The notes beneath the pieces were generated by a model. The model searched no databases. It saw nothing but the letters and a program-made list of their open reading frames with translations, and was not told where the DNA came from. This document shows positions 43,855 to 52,425 of a stretch of 64,000 nt of DNA, piece after piece; the stretch's first letter is position 1, and every line of letters begins with the position of its first letter. The position numbers and the translations under genes are program-made. The stretch covers positions 1,054,001 to 1,118,000 of the forward strand of contig JAJNPV010000042.1 of NCBI GenBank assembly GCA_021155195.1, read 5' to 3'. Source of the stretch: Ohtaekwangia sp. Its GTDB lineage: Bacteria > Bacteroidota > Bacteroidia > Cytophagales > Cyclobacteriaceae.

Positions 43855-45912
43855 ATGTCAAACTCCACCAAAGTTTTTAAACCCTACATAGCCCCTGAAC
43901 AAAACGTTGCTGAGTTCACGGTAAAATCCGTTGTGTTTGGAGCCCTGTTCGGGGTGCTGTTCGGATGTTCTACCGTTTACCTCGCCCTAAAAGCAGGGCT
44001 TACTGTTTCAGCCTCTATTCCCATTGCTGTAATTGCTATTACGTTGGGAAGGAAGTTTTTAAAGACCACTATTCTTGAGAACAACATTATTCAAACAGCG
44101 GGCTCTGCGGGCGAATCAATAGCAGCAGGGGTGGTGTTTACCTTACCGGGATTTTTGTTTCTGTCGCCAGGAGAAAACGGAGTAAGTGTCGGTGATGGAT
44201 ACTTTAACTATTTAACAATTCTTATTCTTGCTGCCTTTGGTGGTATGTTAGGTACACTCATGATGATTCCGTTACGGAGATCATTGATTGTAAAAGAGCA
44301 TGATACATTGCCTTACCCGGAAGGGACAGCGTGTGGATCGGTATTACAAGCGGGAGAGAAGGGTGGCGTGTTTGCACAGACAGCCTTTATAGGAATGGGT
44401 ATAGCCATGCTCTACGCAATCCTTCAAAAAGTTTTTCATGTTATATCAGAGGCACCTGCGTTTGTTACCAGTCAGGTAAATAAGTTTTGGCCTTCAGCAA
44501 CCATCAATGGCGAGATCACACCGGAATATATGGGTGTGGGCTATATCATCGGGCCAAAGATTGGAGGCGTGCTGGTTGCAGGTTCTGTATTAGCATGGTG
44601 GGCTATCATTCCATTGTTATCAACCCTTGTTGATCCTACACTGGTGGCAATACAGTTAGTGAAAATTGGCTATTTGGCTGATATCAATGTAGCAGGTGGT
44701 AAAGGGGGTTGGGATCCTATTTTGAAGACTTTCGCAAATCCAGCATCAGCATTATACTTTGCCTACATCCGACAGATTGGAGCTGGGGCTGTTGCGGCCG
44801 GTGGTTTTATAACATTAATGAAAACACTCCCCACTATTGTAAGTTCTTTTAGAGAAAGTATCGCATCCCTTAAAGAAAAAAGTGAGGCTACTGTACTAAG
44901 AACGGATCGTGACCTTTCATTTAAAGTGGTAATTATTGGTAGTTTAATTCTTGTTGCCTTGATGACTGTATTACCCGGTATTCCAGGAGATGGATTTTTA
45001 CAAAAGTTTTTGATTGGCGTCTTGATCATCATCTTCGGATTTTTCTTCGTTACAGTTGCCAGTCGAATTGTTGGGTTAGTGGGTTCAAGCAATAGTCCCA
45101 TTTCCGGGATGACAATTGCTACGCTAATGGGCACGTGTTTAATCTTTACAGCTGTTGGATGGAGCGGAAAACTGTACGAACCTCTCGCACTTGTGGTAGG
45201 CGGAATGATTTGTATTGCGGCAGCAAACGCTGGAGCTACCTCGCAAGATTTGAAATCAGGATACATTGTTGGGGCAACACCAAAATATCAACAACTCGCA
45301 TTGTTTATCGGAGCCATTGTTTCTTCAGTGGCCATCGGGATTGTGGTTAAAGTATTGGATACGCCTAACGCGGATATGGTGGCACAGGGAATTACGCATG
45401 CGATTGGTAGTGAACGGTATCCGGCACCTCAGGCAACGTTAATGGCAACCCTGGCGAAAGGTATTTTATCCTTTAATCTTGATTGGCAGTTTGTTATGGT
45501 GGGGGTCTTTATCGCCATTATGATCGAGCTTTGTGGAATTAAAGCATTGGCGTTTGCGATTGGTCTTTACTTACCATTAGCAACTACATTACCCATTTTT
45601 ATTGGTGGAGCCATTAAAGGTGTAATTGATTGGCGAGCCGAAAAGAAGGGTGAAGCAAAGCAAGATGAAGAGTTGGGTAGGGGAAGTTTATTTGCCACGG
45701 GCTTGATTGCCGGTGGAGCGTTGGCCGGAGTTGTAGTAGCATTACTTTCTGTAAACGATAAAGTTTTTGAAGGACTTAAATCTATCAGTGCCGAACATGG
45801 CCTGACGAATGTGTTGGGTGCAAACGGTTATAGTTTGTTAGGCCTTGCCTTCTTTGTTGCAATGGGTGTGATGCTTTACAGAATAGGAATTAAGAAGGAG
45901 CAGGATGTGTAA
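43855..45912 (+). CDS. OPT-family oligopeptide transporter
   Basis: A 685-residue polytopic membrane protein of the bacterial OPT family, with about 15-16 helices. Characteristic segments are the N-terminal AEFTVKSVVFGALFGVLFGC, the internal NNIIQTAGSAGESIAAGVVF, YPEGTACGSVLQAG and SNSPISGMTIATLMGT. Substrates in this family are peptides or metal chelates. Adjacent POT gene suggests peptides. The two are presumably co-transcribed. Confidence 0.93.
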   Translation: MSNSTKVFKPYIAPEQNVAEFTVKSVVFGALFGVLFGCSTVYLALKAGLTVSASIPIAVIAITLGRKFLKTTILENNIIQTAGSAGESIAAGVVFTLPGFLFLSPGENGVSVGDGYFNYLTILILAAFGGMLGTLMMIPLRRSLIVKEHDTLPYPEGTACGSVLQAGEKGGVFAQTAFIGMGIAMLYAILQKVFHVISEAPAFVTSQVNKFWPSATINGEITPEYMGVGYIIGPKIGGVLVAGSVLAWWAIIPLLSTLVDPTLVAIQLVKIGYLADINVAGGKGGWDPILKTFANPASALYFAYIRQIGAGAVAAGGFITLMKTLPTIVSSFRESIASLKEKSEATVLRTDRDLSFKVVIIGSLILVALMTVLPGIPGDGFLQKFLIGVLIIIFGFFFVTVASRIVGLVGSSNSPISGMTIATLMGTCLIFTAVGWSGKLYEPLALVVGGMICIAAANAGATSQDLKSGYIVGATPKYQQLALFIGAIVSSVAIGIVVKVLDTPNADMVAQGITHAIGSERYPAPQATLMATLAKGILSFNLDWQFVMVGVFIAIMIELCGIKALAFAIGLYLPLATTLPIFIGGAIKGVIDWRAEKKGEAKQDEELGRGSLFATGLIAGGALAGVVVALLSVNDKVFEGLKSISAEHGLTNVLGANGYSLLGLAFFVAMGVMLYRIGIKKEQDV

Positions 45913-45988
45913 TTGAAAGATTCTTGATACTGGATCGAACGGATTACCGATTACTGTCTACTTATGACTATGGACAAGCTGCTATGAC

Positions 45989-46360
45989 TTACTTGTCAAC
46001 AACCATGTCAATAATTTCCTTAAGCTCGTTAATGGCTTTCGTTTCTGATTCTTCCACTTTTCCATCAGCTTGGATGATTTCATACATATCAGTATAAATC
46101 TTATAGCGTTGTGAAAATCGAATGTGATCAAAGTGCTTAAAGGAATCTTTGATAATGCTGTGGTTCTGACTTGGGTCTATTTTTTGATAATCAACAACAG
46201 CTTTATCAAACTTTAGCTTATGATCGCCCTCAATGGGGAAGTGTCTATTCATTTTTTCGAGAATAGCTTTTTCTTCTGCCGGATGTAAGTCGCCATCGGC
46301 ATACGCCATGTGCACAAACAAATACAAAATAAAGTCGCTGAAGGTTTTATGCATTACCAT
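45989..46360 (-). CDS. TerB-like protein
   Basis: About 123 residues from the ATG at 46360; a second in-frame ATG at 46354 is also possible. The longer frame to 46417 crosses the groEL terminator and is unlikely. The helical pattern LFVHMAYADGDLHPAEEKAI and IIQADGKVEESETKAINELK, two D-G-x-x-x-x-E-E segments, is the metal-binding layout of TerB domains. Cellular role is uncertain (stress response or envelope). It lies beyond the groEL terminator on the same strand. Confidence 0.75.
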   Translation of the reverse strand: MVMHKTFSDFILYLFVHMAYADGDLHPAEEKAILEKMNRHFPIEGDHKLKFDKAVVDYQKIDPSQNHSIIKDSFKHFDHIRFSQRYKIYTDMYEIIQADGKVEESETKAINELKEIIDMVVDK

Positions 46361-46392
46361 AATAAACAATTTAGACTGACTTAAAGGTAAAG

Positions 46393-46428
46393 AAAAAAGG
46401 CTTTGCATGAGATGCAAAGCCTTTTTTT
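46393..46428. terminator. Terminator of groESL, bidirectional form
   Basis: A 16-bp stem (AAAAAAGGCTTTGCAT / ATGCAAAGCCTTTTTT) with loop GAG, A-rich on one side and T-rich on the other. It ends groEL on the minus strand and separates it from the TerB-like gene. Confidence 0.88.
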
Positions 46429-46445
46429 ATTGGAGGTTTTGATGA

Positions 46446-48077
46446 TTACATCATTCCGCCCATTCCACCACCACCGTGTGGCATGGCTGGCATCTCCTTC
46501 TCTTCAGCAATGTCAGAAACAACTGCTTCGGTTGTTAATAACAATCCTGCAATGGAAGCTGCATTTTCAAGGGCTAAACGAGCTACTTTAGTAGGATCGA
46601 TAATACCTGCTGCAAAGAAGTCTTCAAACTTATTGTCGCGTGCATTATATCCGAAATCCTTCTTACCATCGCGCACTTTATTCACGATTACTGAACCTTC
46701 CTGACCTGCATTTTCAGCAATAGTTCTTAAAGGAGATTCAAGTGCAAGGCGTACAATGTTTACACCGGTAGTTTGATCTTCGTTATCAGTAGGCAAATCC
46801 TTAAGGGCATCGATAGCGCGGATGTAAGCAACACCACCACCAGCGATAATACCTTCCTGAACAGCAGCACGGGTTGCATGCAAGGCATCATCAACACGGT
46901 CTTTCTTCTCTTTCATTTCAACCTCTGTAGCGGCACCAATGTAAAGGATAGCAACACCACCGGAAAGTTTAGCTAAACGCTCTTGTAATTTTTCCTTATC
47001 GTAATCAGACGTAGTAGATTCAATCTGAGATTTGATCTGATTTACACGACCTTGTATTTCAGATTTCTTACCGGCACCATTCACAACGGTTGTGTTGTCC
47101 TTATCAATGGTGATTTTCTCAGCGCGACCCAAATACTCAAGTTTAGCATCTTCCAACTTCATTCCTGTTTCTTCAGAAATTACTTTTCCGCCAGTTAAGA
47201 TTGCAATGTCTTCCAACATGGCCTTTCTGCGATCGCCAAAGCCAGGCGCCTTAACAGCAGCCACTCGCAGTGCACCACGAATTTTATTTACAACCAAAGT
47301 AGCCAAAGCTTCGCCTTCAACTTCTTCGGAAATGATTAACAAAGGCTTGCCAGTTTGAGCGGTTGCTTCCAATACAGGAAGTAATTCTTTCATAGAAGAA
47401 ATCTTCTTATCGTAGATCAAAACGTAAGGGCTTTCTAATTCAGCCTCCATTTTCTCTGTATTTGTAACAAAGTAAGGAGACAAGTAACCACGGTCGAACT
47501 GCATACCTTCTACGGTCTTCACTTCAGTTTCAGTTCCTTTCGCTTCTTCCACTGTGATTACACCATCCTTGCCAACTTTTTCCATAGCAGTGGCAATCAT
47601 TTTACCAATTTCAACATCGTTGTTTGATGAGATAGTAGCAACCTGAGTAATTTCCTGTGACCCTTTGATTGGTTTTGATTGCTTCTTAAGGTTTGCGATA
47701 ACAGCATCCACTGCTTTATCGATTCCGCGCTTCAAATCCATTGGGTTTGCACCGGCAGCTACGTTTTTGATTCCGTGGCCGTAAATTGATTGAGCCAATA
47801 CAGTAGCTGTTGTAGTTCCATCACCCGCTGCATCAGCAGTTTTAGAAGCCACTTCTTTTACCAATTGAGCACCCATGTTTTCGATAGCATCCTTCAATTC
47901 AATTTCTTTTGCTACCGATACACCATCCTTAGTAACGGTAGGGGCACCGAACTTTTTATCAAGAATTACATTGCGGCCTTTTGGTCCTAATGTAACTTTT
48001 ACTGCGTTTGCTAATTTGTCAACACCCTTTTTAATTCTATCGCGGGCGCTTGTATCGAATGTAATTTCCTTAGCCAT
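46446..48077 (-). CDS. groL: Chaperonin GroEL
   Basis: A 543-residue chaperonin subunit of normal length, starting MAKEITFDTSARDRIKKGVD and ending in the GGM-rich tail (MPHGGGGMGGMM). ATP-binding blocks TLGPKGRNV, DAAGDGTTTATVLAQ and GGGVAYIRA are intact. It assembles into the double heptameric cage with GroES to fold proteins. The gap to groES is 30 bp and the terminator above closes the operon. Confidence 0.99.
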   Translation of the reverse strand: MAKEITFDTSARDRIKKGVDKLANAVKVTLGPKGRNVILDKKFGAPTVTKDGVSVAKEIELKDAIENMGAQLVKEVASKTADAAGDGTTTATVLAQSIYGHGIKNVAAGANPMDLKRGIDKAVDAVIANLKKQSKPIKGSQEITQVATISSNNDVEIGKMIATAMEKVGKDGVITVEEAKGTETEVKTVEGMQFDRGYLSPYFVTNTEKMEAELESPYVLIYDKKISSMKELLPVLEATAQTGKPLLIISEEVEGEALATLVVNKIRGALRVAAVKAPGFGDRRKAMLEDIAILTGGKVISEETGMKLEDAKLEYLGRAEKITIDKDNTTVVNGAGKKSEIQGRVNQIKSQIESTTSDYDKEKLQERLAKLSGGVAILYIGAATEVEMKEKKDRVDDALHATRAAVQEGIIAGGGVAYIRAIDALKDLPTDNEDQTTGVNIVRLALESPLRTIAENAGQEGSVIVNKVRDGKKDFGYNARDNKFEDFFAAGIIDPTKVARLALENAASIAGLLLTTEAVVSDIAEEKEMPAMPHGGGGMGGMM

Positions 48078-48107
48078 AATTATTTAAAATAAGTTGATTG
48101 TTAAAAA

Positions 48108-48386
48108 TTAAACTGTTCCGAAAATGTCGGAGTTGCGCATGATAAGATACTCTTTGCCATCGATGTTGATCTCCGTGCCTGAGTACTTTCCGTAAAGGAT
48201 TTGATCGCCTACTTTTACCGTAACAGGCTTATCTTTCAATCCATCACCTACAGCAATTACTTTTCCTTTTTGAGGTTTTTCTTTTGCAGTATCAGGAATG
48301 ATTAACCCTGATGCGGTCTTTTGTTCAGCGGGAGCTGCTTCTACAAGCACCCGGTCTTCGTTTGGTTTGAAATTTACCTTTGCCAT
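48108..48386 (-). CDS. groS: Co-chaperonin GroES
   Basis: A 92-residue co-chaperonin: VNFKPNEDRVLVEAAPAEQK, mobile loop region TASGLIIPDTAKEKPQKG, and ILYGKYSGTEINIDGKEYLI. It caps the GroEL ring. It is the first gene of the operon. No CIRCE element (TTAGCACTC inverted repeat) is visible upstream, so control by HrcA at the usual site is not supported. Confidence 0.98.
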   Translation of the reverse strand: MAKVNFKPNEDRVLVEAAPAEQKTASGLIIPDTAKEKPQKGKVIAVGDGLKDKPVTVKVGDQILYGKYSGTEINIDGKEYLIMRNSDIFGTV

Positions 48387-48457
48387 ATGGAATTAATAAA
48401 GTTTAGTTGTTAAAATTTGACTTCCGTTGCCCTACAATCGATTTCCATGCCATTTCC

Positions 48458-48567
48458 CGCATTCTGACAGATATTGGACACTTTTTCCGTTGGGGGGAGC
48501 AAAGATGAAGATTTTTGTCAGACCTGTCATTATCCCACCAAAAACAAAATGGCAAATTGTCAGAACA
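48458..48567. promoter_or_regulatory. TGTCAG/CTGACA-containing region between groES and divergent gene
   Basis: The 221-bp divergent intergenic region has CTGACAG near 48464, TGTCAGACCTGTCA near 48516-48529 and TGTCAG near 48557. Repeated TGTCAG half-sites might be a binding site controlling groES or the opposite gene. The pattern is short and could occur by chance. Confidence 0.3.
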
Positions 48568-48607
48568 ACGTTTTTTACGTATAATAGCTACTTAAAAATA
48601 GACGGCT

Positions 48608-49324
48608 ATGGATCAGTTAAAAGATAATTGGCTTACCGAGGGATTGATCGATTTTGAATACAAGAAGTATCAATTACTGGCTTACCTCAAAAGGGTAAAA
48701 GATTCATTTAAAAAGGTTGAATTGTACCCATTTTTATCAGACTTAGTTTTTCATTACAGGAATCTGATAACCTTGCGCGACACTCAATCCATTATTAGAG
48801 AGTCCTTCCCAAAAGAACTATCCCCCGAAAGTCTTAAAAACTTGGAAGTGACTTATAAACGCATCATTGAAGATGATTTGATCATGCAGGAAATTGAAAC
48901 GATTATTGAGTACGCGCTCCCGCAATTCAAATCATCGTTGGATGAAGGCTCGTTTATCTATGAATATGTTGAGTCAAAGTGTGAGATTTCGCCTGTCGGG
49001 CTTACATCGCTTTATACAAATGAAGGCTATTTGTTTATTACACAACCACCTGAAAAGGAAACTCGGGTGTATCGATATCAGACAACTCTATTTGAGCAAA
49101 GCTCTGAGACTATGCGTGGCATTCATACAGAACACGTGCTAACTACTGAGCGAAGTATCAGCAATACCTATGAACATATGAAGTTGAGGCTGATCAAACA
49201 ATACACTTCTTTACCGAATCCATCGGTTTATCTGGTTCTTTCAAAAATCACGTTTCCTTTCGATCAGACTTTGATGCCGGTGGCAAAGCGCTTGTTAGTG
49301 AAGCAAATATCAAAAGCTGCTTAA
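48608..49324 (+). CDS. Conserved hypothetical protein
   Basis: A 238-residue soluble protein starting MDQLKDNWLTEGLIDFEYKK, divergent from groES. The first half is helical, the second beta-rich (YLFITQPPEKETRVYRYQTT, NPSVYLVLSKITFPFDQT). I recall similar proteins next to groES or secG in Cytophagales, without a known function. A perfect terminator follows. Confidence 0.7.
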   Translation: MDQLKDNWLTEGLIDFEYKKYQLLAYLKRVKDSFKKVELYPFLSDLVFHYRNLITLRDTQSIIRESFPKELSPESLKNLEVTYKRIIEDDLIMQEIETIIEYALPQFKSSLDEGSFIYEYVESKCEISPVGLTSLYTNEGYLFITQPPEKETRVYRYQTTLFEQSSETMRGIHTEHVLTTERSISNTYEHMKLRLIKQYTSLPNPSVYLVLSKITFPFDQTLMPVAKRLLVKQISKAA

Positions 49325-49325
49325 A

Positions 49326-49356
49326 TAATAAAAGACCCTTCAAGGGTCTTTTATTA
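49326..49356. terminator. Bidirectional terminator
   Basis: AATAAAAGACCCTT and AAGGGTCTTTTATT form a perfect stem around a single C. In practice the inner bases open to a small loop. It separates the convergent hypothetical gene and secG. Confidence 0.88.
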
Positions 49357-49376
49357 TTATAATGATCAAGATTTAA

Positions 49377-49721
49377 CTACTTATTTTCTTCTACAGGAGC
49401 AACTGGCTGGGGCTGCTCGGTTTTATTAAGATCAATTCCTGAACCTTGTTGCTCGCGTGCTTTTTCCAAGATCGCGTCATTAGTTCCTGCAGTGTTAGGA
49501 GCGGTAAAGTTGGTAGCCAAAGCAAACACCATAATCGCAATGGCAAAGCCCCATGTTAAGCGCTCTAATAAATCACCGGTTTTCTTTACACCAATCATGT
49601 TGCTGGCTCCAGAGCCTCCAAACTGACCTGAAAGGCCACCACCTTTTGAATTTTGAGCTAACACAACCAAAACCAATAAAACTGAGCTAAAAATGGCTAA
49701 ACTAATGAATAAGATATACAT
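49377..49721 (-). CDS. secG: Preprotein translocase subunit SecG
   Basis: A 114-residue protein with two membrane helices: residues 1-22 (LFISLAIFSSVLLVLVVLAQ), the conserved loop NSKGGGLSGQFGGSG, and LTWGFAIAIMVFALATNF. This is the SecG pattern of Bacteroidota, with an extended polar C-terminal tail ending VAPVEENK. It associates with SecYE in the Sec channel. It is the last gene of a minus-strand run, 2 bp after the TPR-like gene. Confidence 0.93.
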   Translation of the reverse strand: MYILFISLAIFSSVLLVLVVLAQNSKGGGLSGQFGGSGASNMIGVKKTGDLLERLTWGFAIAIMVFALATNFTAPNTAGTNDAILEKAREQQGSGIDLNKTEQPQPVAPVEENK

Positions 49722-49723
49722 AA

Positions 49724-50596
49724 CTACTTTTTGAGGTCTTCAATTTGAGCCGCAAAGTAAGCCTTTTTTTGTGGAAACTTCCAAATTAACTTCTTCAGAA
49801 CCTCTATTGCTTTCTCCTTTTTGCCTTGTTTTATAAGGATTTCAACAAGAGTTTCAGAAACAATATTTTCGCCATAGGTCAGATCTTTTTCAATAAGATC
49901 ACCTTTCGGGATGGTGGCATCCGGTGAGGATAATTTATTCTTGGAAATGGATGGCTGAGTCTTAATAAATTGATTGATAATATCAATTTGTTCCTTCTGC
50001 TTTGGGTCTTCTGGTTTTATTTTTTTCTTGGATGTTTTAATCTCTTTTAGCAAACCATCTTCAGGATCAGAGACACGTTTCTTCGGTTTTTCTTCTTCAG
50101 AAATGATCGGAAGTCCTTTTTCAAAGTTGCTAACCGCCTTATCAAATTGTTGTTTGCGCTCAACTAAAGTTTCAAGGTCATGCTCAAACTCAGTGTAAAA
50201 AGAATCATTGATATCTTCATCAATTTCAATAGAAGAGCCTGTATCACGCTGAGCTTTTTCAATTGGAGTTGAAACGGTTTCTATGATTTTAGTTTTAACA
50301 ACTTCACTAACCGCAGGTTCTTTAACTTCAACCTTAATAACAGGTTCAGCCTTCCTGTTTTGTTGAAGGGCAGTCATGATTGATTTTAACACAGAGCGGT
50401 CTGTGCTATAAATTGCACTGAGATGGAGATGATGATCTTTGTCACTAAACTTATTGTCTTGAGCAGCCCTGGCCGCCATTCCATGAATCACCTGACTATA
50501 AGGAAATTGATTTTGCAATGAAATTAAATCATTGGTTTCATCTTCAGAGAGCGAAGTGTAATTAGAAAGAAGAGTATAGAATTGATTCTTTTCCAC
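49724..50596 (-). CDS. Conserved Bacteroidota protein with C-terminal TPR-like repeat
   Basis: A 290-residue cytoplasmic protein. The N-terminus (SEDETNDLISLQNQFPYSQV) and the C-terminus (VSETLVEILIKQGKKEKAIE then VLKKLIWKFPQKKAYFAAQI) are conserved-looking helical parts, the latter like one TPR unit. They are joined by a long charged, low-complexity linker (about 95-235). It sits between lptE and secG, a recurring order in this group, which suggests an envelope-biogenesis link. Function unknown. Confidence 0.75.
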   Translation of the reverse strand: MEKNQFYTLLSNYTSLSEDETNDLISLQNQFPYSQVIHGMAARAAQDNKFSDKDHHLHLSAIYSTDRSVLKSIMTALQQNRKAEPVIKVEVKEPAVSEVVKTKIIETVSTPIEKAQRDTGSSIEIDEDINDSFYTEFEHDLETLVERKQQFDKAVSNFEKGLPIISEEEKPKKRVSDPEDGLLKEIKTSKKKIKPEDPKQKEQIDIINQFIKTQPSISKNKLSSPDATIPKGDLIEKDLTYGENIVSETLVEILIKQGKKEKAIEVLKKLIWKFPQKKAYFAAQIEDLKK

Positions 50597-50646
50597 AATT
50601 ATTACAGGAGAAAGTAAATGTAATGGAAAATCCAGCCTTGTGCAAC

Positions 50647-51180
50647 CTACCAGTTTGCTAATGTTGCATTGAAGATATCAATATAAATCTGATCAAGGAT
50701 TTTGCGCTCTAAACTTTCTTGTACCGAATTAAAATCTTGCGCACTTGGAAAATCGGCATAAAAACTAAAGTTGCGATCTTTAAAATTATTTTCCGGCTTT
50801 ATAGTATCAATATAATTTGCGCGCACTGCAATAGTAAGACGCGTTAATGCTGCTGGATCACCGCGCTGATTTGATGCAGCACCGGATACAGGTGCAATAG
50901 GAGTGATGCCATACTGAGTAATGGTGCCTTCAATTTGCAGCTCACCATTTTCAGGAACAACACGTAAGCTAGAGTTTTGTTGAAAATATTCCTTGAGTTT
51001 GTTGGTAAAGGTTTGGCCCAAGTTTGCTGGTCCAAGGTCCGTGTTGTTAAAGAAATCTTCTACCTGAATAGTTTTTGCATTGGTGGCAGCACCCGTAAAT
51101 GAATAACTTATACAACTCTGCAGGGTAGGTAAGCAAAGCAAAAATGAGAAAGCAGTTATGGCAATTATTCTATTCTTCAA
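50647..51180 (-). CDS. lptE: LptE-family LPS assembly lipoprotein
   Basis: A lipoprotein of about 177 residues. The signal IIAITAFSFLLCLPTLQSC and the following ISYSFTGA motif, then EYFQQNSSLRVVPENGELQI, match the Bacteroidota LptE type, which partners LptD to insert lipopolysaccharide in the outer membrane. The start is placed at a TTG at 51180, just before the signal peptide; it overlaps the end of the sigma-54 activator gene by 11 bases. ATG codons at 51243 and 51282 would add a non-signal extension that is only translated activator sequence. Confidence 0.75.
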   Translation of the reverse strand: MKNRIIAITAFSFLLCLPTLQSCISYSFTGAATNAKTIQVEDFFNNTDLGPANLGQTFTNKLKEYFQQNSSLRVVPENGELQIEGTITQYGITPIAPVSGAASNQRGDPAALTRLTIAVRANYIDTIKPENNFKDRNFSFYADFPSAQDFNSVQESLERKILDQIYIDIFNATLANW

Positions 51181-52423
51181 GCTCGTATTCTTTAATTTTT
51201 CGGTACAACGTTCTTTCTGAGATACCCAAATCGCGTGCCGCATATTTTCTCTTATTGTTATTTTTTCGAAGGGCACGAACAATTAACTCTCTTTCTTTCT
51301 TTATGATTGACAAAGAGTCATCTTCGGCTTCATGCGTTATATCCTGAACTTCTTCCTCTTCGCTGGTATCAATAGGGGCACTTGAAGATTTTAAGTTAAG
51401 AGTAACGGGTTCATGAACTGTTTCCTGGTCTTCATGAATACCTTCAAACAATCCGGCATTATCTTTTATCAATTGTGCTGCGTTTGCAGGATTGGTTGTG
51501 CTGTCTAAAACAATTCTCTTCAAATCGTTTACATCCTTACGCATATCGAACAAAATCTTGTAAAGAATTTCTCGTTCTGAAATATCCTTGCCTTGTTGCT
51601 CTTTATACAAAGCGGGTAAACTACTCTCCTTAGGAATATAGTGACTCAGATTTTCTGCAGTTATTTCTTTATGTTCAGATGAAAGAACTGAAATCTGCTC
51701 TACCAGATTTTTTAGTTGGCGAATGTTTCCAGGAAAACGATACTTTAAAAGTAGATCCTTTGCGTCTTCTGTTAAGGAGATCGGTTTTACTTTATACTTC
51801 TCAGCAAAATCTGAGGCGAACTTTCTAAACAGTAACTCTACATCTTTGCCCCGTTCCCGCAAGGGTGGAACATAGATAGGAACGGTGCTTAATCGATAGT
51901 ATAAGTCCTCCCGAAATTTCCCTTGCTCAACTTTTACCAGTAAATTAACATTGGTAGCGGCAACCACACGTACATCCGTCTTTTGAACTTTTGATGAACC
52001 AACTTTAATAAACTCACCATTTTCTAACACACGTAGCAACCTTGCTTGCGTTCCTAAAGGCATTTCACCAATCTCATCCAGAAATATGGTGCCGCCATTT
52101 GTTACTTCAAAGTAGCCTTTGCGTGCTTCGTGTGCTCCGGTAAACGATCCCTTTTCGTGACCGAATAATTCTGAGTCGATTGTGCCTTCTGGTATTGAAC
52201 CACAGTTGATCGCAATAAACTGTCCGTGCTTTCGCAGACTGAGGTGATGTATAATTTTAGAAAATGATTCTTTACCGCTTCCACTTTCGCCACTTAATAA
52301 AACCGACATATCGGTTGGTGCCACTTGCATGGCTACACGAACAGCGTTTGTAAGCAAGGGTGAAAAACCAATGATGCCAAATCGTTGTTTTACGCTTTGT
52401 ATTTCTGAGTCTGTAATCGCCAT
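51170..52423 (-). CDS. Sigma-54-dependent transcriptional activator without receiver domain
   Basis: A 417-residue bacterial enhancer-binding protein. Starting at the ATG at 52423 it goes almost directly into the AAA+ domain: Walker A SGESGSGKE (44-52), GSFTGA (92-97, in place of the usual GAFTGA sigma-54 contact loop), and FLDEIGEMP. A long linker leads to a C-terminal Fis-type helix-turn-helix (VRALRKNNNKRKYAARDLGI). No receiver or GAF sensor is present, so activity must be set by expression or a partner. It begins 2 bp after miaB. Confidence 0.93.
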   Translation of the reverse strand: MAITDSEIQSVKQRFGIIGFSPLLTNAVRVAMQVAPTDMSVLLSGESGSGKESFSKIIHHLSLRKHGQFIAINCGSIPEGTIDSELFGHEKGSFTGAHEARKGYFEVTNGGTIFLDEIGEMPLGTQARLLRVLENGEFIKVGSSKVQKTDVRVVAATNVNLLVKVEQGKFREDLYYRLSTVPIYVPPLRERGKDVELLFRKFASDFAEKYKVKPISLTEDAKDLLLKYRFPGNIRQLKNLVEQISVLSSEHKEITAENLSHYIPKESSLPALYKEQQGKDISEREILYKILFDMRKDVNDLKRIVLDSTTNPANAAQLIKDNAGLFEGIHEDQETVHEPVTLNLKSSSAPIDTSEEEEVQDITHEAEDDSLSIIKKERELIVRALRKNNNKRKYAARDLGISERTLYRKIKEYELEE

Positions 52424-52425
52424 AG

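Noticed and set aside
48387..48607. CIRCE heat-shock operator upstream of groES
   Set aside because: The TTAGCACTC/GAGTGCTAA inverted repeat is not present.
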